This document shows positions 55,289 to 64,000 of a stretch of DNA of 64,000 nt, in pieces. This stretch comes from Diadophis punctatus similis. Its lineage: Eukaryota; Chordata; Lepidosauria; Squamata; Dipsadidae. The stretch's first letter is position 1. Each line of letters starts with the position of its first letter. Under the pieces are notes generated by a model. That model worked only from the letters and a program-made list of their open reading frames with translations, did not search any database and was not told where the DNA came from. The stretch is taken from the NCBI GenBank assembly GCA_023053685.1, contig JALIGW010000003.1, forward strand, positions 43,842,496 through 43,906,495. Direction: 5' to 3'. A program made the translations under genes and the position numbers.

Positions 55289-55800
55289 ACTTAGGGGAAT
55301 GGTATTCATATTGATAGATCATATGTAAGATTTGAAATATGTTGATGTATGATGTTGTATTGTAAAATGATGGTGTTTATTGTATTGTATTGTAAAATGA
55401 TGAGGTTTAGTAAAACAGAACAGCAGATGTAATGAAAAAGACAAATTGGTATAATTGAGAAAATGACTTAAAACCAAAACTAAAGTGGAAATGTTAAAAG
55501 TGGGATGGGGAATTTGGAAAATATATTTAGCAATAGAGAAAAAAAGAAAATAATTGAGAATATTTTAAGCGTTTAGAAATAAGGAGCAATTAGTGATATT
55601 GTCTATGTATTAAGAGGAAAATAAATTAAGAGGAAAAATATGGAAATAGAATTTTATGGTGGAAATTGGGAAACAGAAATATGATGTAAAATGAACTATG
55701 TATGTAAAAGGAATATAAGTGTGACCCGAACAACACTCTGCTCACAAAATGTATTTGTAATTATAATTGAAAAAATAAATTATTGTTATTGTTATTATAA

Positions 55801-56582
55801 ATCAGTTGAGGAGAAAAGCAGTTTTCTGCAGGCGAAATTACATTGGAAGGATGAATTGGACCTTGTGTTAATCCACCAATTGGGGTTCCATAATTCCTGT
55901 GTAAATTAGACCCCCAGTATTGCAGTCTTCTGTGTTAGAATCTTCAGAGGTTACCATATTTCACTTTTATCCCCCTCCAAGCTAAACAAGTCCAAGTCCT
56001 TTAATATATGATTCTCATAAGAATTATCTTCTGTATGCCAATTACTGCCACCCCTAAGCCTATTCCAGTTTCTGCTATGCCCGGAAGAAAACACAATTAT
56101 TTCAAAGTGCAGAGTGAACTGGAACTATTATTTCCTGCGGTTTGTAAATGTGGATTCTCTTAATGCAGCCAGAAACCACATTAGCCTTTTTGCAGTAACA
56201 ATAAAGAGTAAGCATGTTGATTTTTTCCTCTGCTGTAACTATTAGCTTGACAAGCATCTCCAAAATGCAATAGGTCTCTCTATTAATAAGTGAGGAAACA
56301 GTGTTTCTACTGGCTCCCACAAGAAATCAATTTCCCTTCCTTCAGGCATAAAACATTGGAATTTGTGTTAAAAGCGTTAAATTGGGGAAATGCTGTTTCT
56401 TTATCACTTGGGATCATCACAGTATCTTTGCATTTTACTCTTTAGAACATTTTTAGACCAAAGGAGAGAGATTATACAGGTAATGAAGGTACCACTCTCT
56501 CTTTATGGTTGCCTCAAATCTGCTTTAGGTTTTATAGAATTTCAGCATGTAAGATACTAAAATATACACACTAAAGTAAAAC
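55801..56582. other. unannotated sequence
   Basis: No bounded element or exon recognised. Confidence 0.45.
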
Positions 56583-56914
56583 CAGGGGTGAAATCCTCCC
56601 GGTTCGCCCTGGCCCGTCCTTCGGCATATAGCCGATGGAACTGATGGTGGTCGCGGCGCGGAGCTTCTCCCGCCCGCTTTCCCGGGCCGGCTGAACGCCG
56701 CCATTCGGGTTATTTTTCCCTCTGTGCATGCGCACGCATGCACAGAGGGAAAAATAACCCGAATGATTGTGGTCAGCCGGGCCGGGAAAGCGGTGATTGT
56801 GTTCAGCCGGGCCGGGAAAGCGGGCAGGAGAAGCTCCGCGCCGCTACCGCCGCCAGTTCCATCGGCTATACGCCGAAGGACTGGCCCGGGCGAACCGGGA
56901 GGATTTCACCCCTG
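56583..56914. mobile_element. fold-back hAT-type MITE
   Basis: CAGGGGTGAAATCCTCCC and its complement GGGAGGATTTCACCCCTG start arms of roughly 145-150 bp that meet at GTGCATGCGCACGCATGCAC (56724-56743). TSD AGTAAAAC is perfect (56575-56582, 56915-56922). The right arm carries a 29-bp tandem duplication of GATTGTGGTCAGCCGGGCCG. Open frames on both strands here are mirror images of one another. Confidence 0.92.
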
Positions 56915-57139
56915 AGTAAAACCTATAAGTTGAAAGTAAGAGTTTCAGCAAGAGTTCTCTTATTTGACATTCATGTGCTGAGAAATCATAATTGAAGACT
57001 ATTTTCTAATTTGTGTGTAGCATTGTGCTATACAATAACAGCAGCAATAAAGTCTTGTATAGTCATTGGACAGTATAATGCCATTTTCTTTAGGGCAGGT
57101 ATAATTACCAACACAGGAACATGTAGCATACATCAAAAT

Positions 57140-57478
57140 GAAGCTGGTCCTCTGTGGATCACATCCCTACTTCTCAACATAGTCACTGGTTTTCTCAATA
57201 GCAATGTTCCACCTTCGAATGAGAGCATGTATCCCTGCTTCGTAAAATTTTGTTGACTGTTCTTTGAGCCACTTCTTCACTGCAGTTTTCACTTCCTCGT
57301 CACTGGAATAATAATCCTCCATACTCACCAGATTTAGCGCCTTCAGACTATCATCTCTTTGGCCCCATGAAAGAGGGTTTGAGAGGCAAACATTATTCCA
57401 CTGACGAGGAAGTGAAAACTGCAGTGAAGAAGTGGCTCAAAGAACAGTCAACAAATCTATACAGCTGACATTGCCTTA
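57140..57478. pseudogene. mariner transposase relic in inverted arrangement
   Basis: Minus strand 57306-57140 encodes a mariner C-terminus (AVKKWLKEQSTKFYEAGIHA, then LIRRWNIAIEK). Plus strand 57317-57468 encodes PPYSPDLAPSDYHLFGPMKE (region of the third catalytic Asp) and again AVKKWLKEQSTNLYS. The two share an inverted repeat, 57251-57306 and 57398-57453, with about one mismatch. No N-terminal half or TIR is visible. Confidence 0.82.
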
Positions 57479-57479
57479 A

Positions 57480-58225
57480 GGTACTTAACTTCTTTTTTAC
57501 TTGTACAATTTATTTTCATATATAAAATAAAATAAAGTTCTACAGAAAAGGAATGTTAGCTCTGGATATAGAATAATTATAGATTGAAGGGAAAGAAAGA
57601 TTTTATTTTATTAACAGACATCTTCCTAGAGCTCTTTTGAAAGAAGCAATCATCATTGCAGCAAGCTGCTATAAGTCAAACTGAACCTGTGGACACAGCC
57701 TGGTCTGTCCACCATGGGAATTCTGCCAAGAACCAGTCCTTTCTGCTCAACTCTAGAAAATAAAAATGGAAAAGGAAGTTTTTTCAAATATTTCATCCTT
57801 AAGTCCAGAAATACAAAACTTAATGTATCTTGTAAGACTCCTGACAATCCAAGAGGTAGTAGCATTGGAAGGGTATAGTTTTGAGAAAGTTTCTATAATA
57901 TTTTTAAACCTATAAAGCCATTTCTCTTAATATAAAAGAAAATGTATTTGACCAAAGGGAAAGTTAGAAGAGAAGAACAAGTTAAGTAAAGGTTAACAAC
58001 TCAGCATGAATAAATTCCAAATGAAAGGTGCTCTTGGGTTTAACCAAGAACCCAGTCCTAAAGGGCTTTACAGTCAATGGATCCTAAAACAAAATGTTAG
58101 CCAATGTGGTTCATGCAGTATCAATATTGTGCTGCAATAATGGCACTCACCAGTAGTAGATCGACAACTGTGTCTTGTACACTATAATTTCCAAATCCAT
58201 CTTCAGGGACAACCCTTTGTAAAAT
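57480..58225. other. unannotated sequence
   Basis: Nothing supported. Confidence 0.45.
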
Positions 58226-58234
58226 GAGGGGTCC

Positions 58235-58777
58235 TGGTGCTCTTGAACTTGGTTGTTTTCATGCAGATATTTCATTACCCAAACCAGGTAACATCATCAG
58301 TGCTAGTAGGAAATGGGTTTTGCTCTCAATTTGTATTCTTTTCACTACATGTGGACAGACCTAATTAACTGAGAAACTGTGACCATCCTAGACCAATCCA
58401 AGTCCAAAAATGCTAGAGTATTCCTGGAAGCTTGGAACTCTGACAAATCAACCATCAATAGACACATAGACATAAACAACATCTACATATTGTGCAAAAG
58501 AGACAATCAACAAGCCAAAAAAGAAATAAAAAGTCCAAAATACCTTTCCACCAGTAATGAACACCCAGATGAGCATAGATTAATACAAAGATTAATGTCA
58601 GACCAACAATCAAGAAGTGAACAATACCCCAATCACAGAATTGCCAAACAAGCCAACAGTAAACAGCCGAACCAAAAAAAACACCAAGACTACTTGTCAG
58701 GCAGTGATTTTTATATTGCCTGTCACATGTATATGCAGGGAGCTGATTCCCTATCTAATATAATGGTTTATTCCTGA
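58235..58777 (+). mobile_element. second Penelope-like family fragment
   Basis: The block TTGGTTGTTTTCATGCAGAT, then TTCATTACCCAAACCAGGTA and ACATCATCAGTGCTAG, is a familiar Penelope-like non-coding segment of reptiles. The frame 58379-58777 has KNARVFLEAWNSDKSTINRH-IDINNIY, resembling the C-terminal end of the GIY-YIG region. Later codons carry no signature. Confidence 0.5.
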
Positions 58778-59010
58778 GCACGTGATTGACATGTTCCTAG
58801 TACGCATGTGTGCATTCCATTCTTTCCTTCTGTTCCTAGCTTCTGCCGAAGCAAGACGTATTTTGCATATCAGAATGTAGACTAATGAGGATTTATTATT
58901 TTGTATCGAAATAAATATTTTTACTTAGAATTTTAAACTGCGGTTTCATTTCTAATGTCAGAATTCCGGGAAAAGATCTATTTTTGCCTCTAATGAGAAT
59001 TATTCTCATC
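58778..59010 (+). repeat. LTR-like dispersed repeat, copy 2
   Basis: GAGGATTTATTATTTTGTAT, CGAAATAAATATTTTTACTT, TGCGGTTTCATTTCTAATG and GAGAATTATTCTCATCTTAT follow the same order as 31960-32250. Confidence 0.4.
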
Positions 59011-59062
59011 TTATCACTACTCACACCAACACTGACTAGCCACTAAAATTTAAATTGAGAGC

Positions 59063-59239
59063 AAATGATCAGAAATGACAAAGTAAACAGAGATTGGGAT
59101 TAGTGGAGAGATAAAATGCTCCTTATTAGACAACTTGGAGTTACTAAGGAAATTGAACTGAGGGTTTTAGAAGGGAAGAAGTCTCTCCCAAAGATAATCA
59201 AGAATATGAAAATTATACAAATTAGGAATTATATTTCTT
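59063..59239. repeat. 177-bp direct repeat, left copy
   Basis: Identical base for base to 59960-60136. It runs from AAATGATCAGAAATGACAAA to AGGAATTATATTTCTT and abuts the poly(T) of the L1 insertion. Best read as the target-site duplication. Confidence 0.9.
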
Positions 59240-59959
59240 TTTTTTTATTGAAAAAGTTTTATTAGTACAAAGTACAAAATTTTTTAAATTTCCCCCCCTT
59301 CCCCCCAACCCCCTCCCTCCCCTACCCCGACTTCCCAGAAAGAACACAGGATATAATCTTCAAATAACCATAAACTAACATATACTAACAAAACATAGAT
59401 TCTATTATAAAAACCATTCTAAAATTCTAACCATATATCATTATTAAACTATATATATCTTCTTAATCTGATACTTTTTTTGAATATAATCAATCCATCT
59501 ACTCCATTCCAATATATATCTTTCATTTGAATGATCTTTTAAGTATGATGAAATTCTTGCCATTTCTGCCAGGTGTGTAACTTTTATTGTCCATTCCTCA
59601 ATAGTAGGTATATCTTCTTTCTTCCAATATTGTGCTACCAACAATCTGGCAGCCGTTATCAAGTTCAAAATCAGTTTAGTCTCTATTACAGTACAGTCCA
59701 TAATTATTCCCAGCAAGAAAAACTGTGGTGTAAACTTAATTTTTTTCTTCAAAATATTCTGTATAATCCACCATATTTTAATCCAAAAAGCCTTAATTTT
59801 CCTACAAGACCACCAAACATGAAAATAAGTTGCATCTTCACATTCACATCTCCAACATTTAGGTTGTAAATTTGGATACATACAAGCTAGTTTCTTTGGG
59901 TCAAAATGCCATCTATAAAACATTTTATAAAAGTTTTCTCTTAAATTTTGAGCTTGTGT
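59240..59959 (-). mobile_element. 5'-truncated L1 insertion
   Basis: A T-run at 59240-59247 is the reversed poly(A) tail, preceded on the element strand by AATAAAACTTTTTCAATAAA. The 3' UTR (59250-59443) and the C-terminus of ORF2 follow. The 5' end is truncated at about 59959. The insertion is bounded on both sides by an identical 177-bp repeat. Confidence 0.9.
59444..59923 (-). CDS. L1 ORF2 C-terminal domain fragment
   Basis: 159 codons without a stop. Contains the C-terminal knuckle CWRC...TYFHVWWSC (C-x2-C and H-x4-C spacing typical of L1 ORF2p) followed by FWIKIWWIIQNILKKKIKFT and a helical tail. RT and endonuclease are missing because of 5' truncation. Confidence 0.9.
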   Translation of the reverse strand: MFYRWHFDPKKLACMYPNLQPKCWRCECEDATYFHVWWSCRKIKAFWIKIWWIIQNILKKKIKFTPQFFLLGIIMDCTVIETKLILNLITAARLLVAQYWKKEDIPTIEEWTIKVTHLAEMARISSYLKDHSNERYILEWSRWIDYIQKKYQIKKIYIV

Positions 59960-60136
59960 AAATGATCAGAAATGACAAAGTAAACAGAGATTGGGATTAG
60001 TGGAGAGATAAAATGCTCCTTATTAGACAACTTGGAGTTACTAAGGAAATTGAACTGAGGGTTTTAGAAGGGAAGAAGTCTCTCCCAAAGATAATCAAGA
60101 ATATGAAAATTATACAAATTAGGAATTATATTTCTT
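59960..60136. repeat. 177-bp direct repeat, right copy
   Basis: Exact copy of 59063-59239. After its last base the unique flank CATAGCAATTTGG begins. Confidence 0.9.
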
Positions 60137-60378
60137 CATAGCAATTTGGATGCAAACAGTTAATCCAAACACATTTCTCAGTGCTCTGTTTAATGGAGTT
60201 AATGATACAACACAAAATTCTAGCATATAGTCTGCTTTCGAATGAGAAACCTCAATATAAGTTAACTATTGGGGGGAGAACAGTTTGGTGCATTTTTGTC
60301 ATGCCTAAAGGAGGGAAGGGGAAGATTGACTTTTGTGTGTGTGTGAAGGAAAGCAATCTGCATCTGTTGATCGTTTGG

Positions 60379-60494
60379 TATTAGATTAGATTAGATTAGA
60401 TTAGATTAGATTAGATTAGATTAGATTAGATTAGATTAGATTAGATCAGATCAGATCAGATCAGATCAGATCAGATCAGATCAGATCAGATTAG
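60379..60494. repeat. (TTAGA)n then (TCAGA)n pentanucleotide array
   Basis: About 13 TTAGA units are followed by about 9 TCAGA units, then TTAGATTTC at the LINE 3' end. The array is contiguous with the tail of the Rex1-like LINE to its right. Confidence 0.95.
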
Positions 60495-61550
60495 ATTTCT
60501 TTATTGGCCAAGTGTGATTGAACACACAAGGAATTTGTCTTTGGTGCATATGCTCTCAGTGTACATAAAAAGAAAAGATACATTCGTCAAGAATCATAAG
60601 GTACAATGAAAGTCATAGGGTACAAATAAGCAATCAAATCATACTAGCAAACTATCAATATAAATCATAAGGATACAAGCAACAAGTTACAGTCATACAG
60701 TCATAAGTGGGAGGAGATGGGTGATAGGAACGATGAGAAGATTAATAGTAATAGTAATGCAGAATTAGTAAATAGTTTGACAGTGTTGAGGGAATTATTT
60801 GTTTAGCAGAGTGATGGCGTTCAGGGAAAAACTGTTCTTGTGTCTAGTTGTTCTGGTGTGCAGTGCTCTATAGCCTCGTTTTGAGGGTAGGAGTTGAAAC
60901 AATTTATGTCCAGGATGCGAGGGGTCTGTAATATTTTCACAGCCGTCTTTTTGACTTGTGCAGTATACAGGTCCTCAGTGGAAGGCAGGTTGGTAGCAAT
61001 TATTTTTTCTGCAGTTCTGATTATCCTCTGAAGTCTGTGTCTGTCTTGTTGGGTTGCAGAACCAAACCAGACAGTTATAGAGGTGCAGATGACAGACTCA
61101 ATAATTCCTCTGTAGAACTGTATCAGCAGCTCCTTGGGCAGTTTGAGCTTCCTGAGTTGGCGCAGAAAGAACATTCTTTGTTGTGCTTTTTTGATGATGC
61201 TTTTGATGTTAGGTGTCCATTTTAGGTCTTGAGATATGATAGAACCTAGAAATTTAAAGGTCCCTACTGTTGATACTGTGTTGTCTAGTATTGCAAGAGG
61301 TGGGAGGGTTTCTCCTAAAGTCTACCACCATTTCTACAGTTTTGAGTGTGATCAGTTCCAGATTGTTCCGGTCGCACCACGAGGCTAGTTGTTCAACCTC
61401 CCGTCTGTATGCAGATTCATCGTTGTCTCAAATGAGACCAATCACTATTGTATCATCTGCAAACTTCAGTAGTTTAAGAGATGGATCGTTTGAGATGTAA
61501 TCATTGGTATAGAGAGAGAAGTGGAGAGAGCACACAGCCTTGGGGGATCT
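60495..61550 (-). mobile_element. Rex1-like LINE, 5'-truncated
   Basis: On the minus strand: RT FADD region near 61455, RREVEQLASWCDRNNLELI near 61380, then the frame 61174-60821 (MFFLRQLRKLKLPKELLIQF, IIESVICTSITVWFGSATQQ), and the 3' UTR ending CCAATAAAGAAATC. An in-frame stop near 61428 and a gap near 61290 break the coding sequence. Truncation falls at the CCCAAGGCTGTGTG (PQG motif) position. Confidence 0.9.
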
Positions 61551-61559
61551 GTTGCTACC

Positions 61560-62062
61560 AAAACAACAATGGCTAGGAATGGAAGGCAGAGGCAAAAGAG
61601 CATCCAGCCTAGAAATAAGTATCCTAATAGAATAAAAAACAAAGCTTTAAGTCAAGAAAGACCAAAAGGCTATTCACATGTGAGCAAGAAGTAAAAAGAA
61701 AAAAGGTGAAAACATGAGATTTTTCTCCTTCAGCACTTTGCCCAGTGGGGACTCCATGCCCTACAGGTAGCAAAAAGAGAGGGCAGCTGGCCGTGCAAAG
61801 GATTCAGAAAATTGATTGATAGTTCAACTGAAATGGCAGAACAAGAGAGGCTGACTAGTTTCTTCTGCAAAAAAATAGCACAGTGAATCAGCTGGAGACT
61901 GATCAAGGTCTAGCGAGGTAAAAGATGGAGAAGCATCCAGCCCAGATGGCGGAATCAAGCAGTAGGAAAATGGCTACTCAGAGACATTTGCAAATATGCT
62001 GTTGCTGCGATGAGGATGTTGTGATCTAAGGGAGACAGTTACCTGAGGAATAAGTCATCTGT
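61560..62062. other. unannotated sequence
   Basis: No supported feature. Confidence 0.45.
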
Positions 62063-62071
62063 TTATTGTCA

Positions 62072-62818
<747 letters not shown>

Positions 62819-62824
62819 TTGTTG

Positions 62825-62858
<34 letters not shown>

Positions 62859-62897
62859 TTATTCATTATTCATTATTATTCATTATTATTCATTATT
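62819..62897. repeat. (TTA)n and (TTATTCA)n arrays
   Basis: ATT units followed by TTATTCA and related units up to the TTATTGTCAAAT sequence at 62893. Confidence 0.9.
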
Positions 62898-62904
62898 GTC
62901 AAAT

Positions 62905-63823
62905 GAATGTAAGAGAAAACACCTACTTGATTACTCATCTAATGGACAGCATAGTAAAATTTTTAGGCAATTGTGCACTATTTAAAATTTTGAGGTGCGG
63001 AAATGCCTTTGAAATTCACCTATGTTGAATATGTCAGATTAATACAGCATCTCTTTGGAATGCTTTTCATTATCACAGCTGTTGCTAAAATTCCACACAT
63101 AGTTGACCATATACTTCTTAAAACCAAAGAAAAATCCATGCAAATTCATTATTCTGCAAAAGGTAGACTCATGTGCATGAATATTTCTTGCTGCTGAGAA
63201 GGAATCTAAGGCCACAGAAAATCTGAAGTGAGAGTTTATGTGACAGGCAGCACTGAGAATGTAGGTGCTTCAAAACCATGGTGTTTGCAAAAGAAGGAGT
63301 GCTGATAGAGCAGCTGCCATATGAATATAGACATACAGTATGACTGTTTGGAAATGCAAACCTTGAACTGATTGCTCTGTTATTTGCATTGTATTGCTTG
63401 AGTCTGTAATCACATATGCATTACAGTGGCTTCATTGCCATGACTTCTAAAGTGTATGTTCTTCTAAAGTTGTTTTGCTTCATATCTGTGATATCTTTGG
63501 GCATTTTATTGGGAAAAAGTCTGCCACTTCAGTTAATCTCACAGTAGCAAGAAGCCATAAATATTATTTCCTCACAATGAGTAAAAAATTGCAGCTTTTC
63601 TATTATCACTATAATTCAACTAAAGTTAAACTATGCTTGAACCACAGCTTATTGTGCATACGGTTATGTAAATGGGGTTAGGTTTTATCCAATGGGAACA
63701 TGGATTACCACTTCAATTAATCCAGAACCAATTAATCTCATATTTGTTATTCAGATTTTTTTTAAAAATATTTTTTTCTGTATTGTGTTTAAAAATAAAT
63801 ATTTCTAGTATCAATGTGTAGAG
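62905..63823. other. unannotated sequence
   Basis: No bounded element or exon recognised. Confidence 0.45.
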
Positions 63824-64000
63824 CAAGGGTGTCAAACTCAAGGCCCGCGGGCCGAATCCGGCCCATGGAGTGCTTAAATCCGGCCCGCGGGGCTGGTCTG
63901 GGAATATCAAAGGACTGGCCTCTGCTGCCAAAAATGGGCAAAAAACAGGCTGAAAATAGGGCTGAAATGGTGCTGAAAATGGGCTGAAAATGGGCTGAAA
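63824..64000. mobile_element. hAT-type MITE (CAAGGGTGTCAAAC), cut by the window end
   Basis: Same terminus and body (AAGGCCCGCGGGCCGAATCC, GTGCTTAAATCCGGCCC) as the complete element at 23554-23910. The right end is outside the window. The interior ends in repeated GCTGAAAATGGG units. Confidence 0.85.

Larger units (their letters stand above)
53485..55800 (+). mobile_element. L1-like element lacking ORF2
   Basis: The GC-rich start (GAAGACCGGAAGCATCGCAG and onward) looks like an L1 5' UTR. It is followed by an ORF1-like lysine-rich frame (54375-54809), degraded continuation to about 55050, and a 3' end GAAAAAATAAATTATTGTTA with (TTATTG)n at 55776-55800. No ORF2 reverse transcriptase is present between them, so the copy is internally deleted or a non-autonomous derivative. 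A hAT MITE sits inside (55155-55288). Confidence 0.55.

Noticed and set aside
56525..56995. Frames starting MHACACTEGK and MHAHACTEGK on opposite strands
   Set aside because: Mirror-image products of the fold-back MITE, not genes.

Overview
The window reads as non-coding DNA of a squamate reptile, most likely a snake. It combines a vertebrate gene start, tRNA-headed SINEs with the squamate 'GGTTGACTCAGCCTTCC' body, CR1/L2, Rex1-like, R4/Dong-like and L1 LINEs, Penelope-like elements, Ty3/Gypsy DNA and many hAT- and Tc1/mariner-type MITEs. Species cannot be fixed from sequence alone. Nothing looks bacterial, and most long open frames are transposon remains or microsatellite artefacts.

The one host gene I can support is on the minus strand. 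The first coding exon of an inositol 1,4,5-trisphosphate receptor, best matched to type 3 (ITPR3), lies at 30146-30234 with a GTGAG splice donor. It sits in a CpG-rich promoter-like region (about 29640-30720) that carries two perfect octamer motifs (ATGCAAAT) in opposite orientation. Everything to the left (1-30145) would then be intron 1, since I did not find exon 2 by eye. Everything to the right is upstream flank.

Layout. 1-16 kb: an L2/CR1-like LINE with a 462-codon open frame (337-1725), MITEs, and a SINE split by a LINE insertion. 16.7-21 kb: a 3'-truncated Ty3/Gypsy element (5' LTR, gag, CCHC frame, 903-codon pol) inserted in a LINE; pol lies in the -1 frame behind an A AAA AAG heptamer. 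22-29 kb: Rex1-like LINE pieces, two adjacent hAT MITEs and MIR-like SINEs. 29.6-31.5 kb: the ITPR3 start, a CR1 tail and a second GC-rich patch with a perfect hairpin. 33-48 kb: MITEs, a head-to-head Penelope-like pair, SINEs and a solo LTR of the same Gypsy family. 49.6-51.6 kb: a hAT transposon with both termini and a broken transposase. 53.4-55.8 kb: an L1-like element lacking ORF2. 56.6-64 kb: a fold-back MITE, an inverted mariner relic, an L1 insertion flanked by a perfect 177-bp direct repeat, a Rex1-like LINE, and R4/Dong-like LINE ends inside (TAA)n arrays.

The most unusual signals are the 177-bp duplication around the L1 insertion, serial R4/Dong-like insertions in TAA arrays, two different MITEs sharing three copies of one 8-bp target, the Gypsy frameshift arrangement, and the paired octamers at the ITPR3 start.
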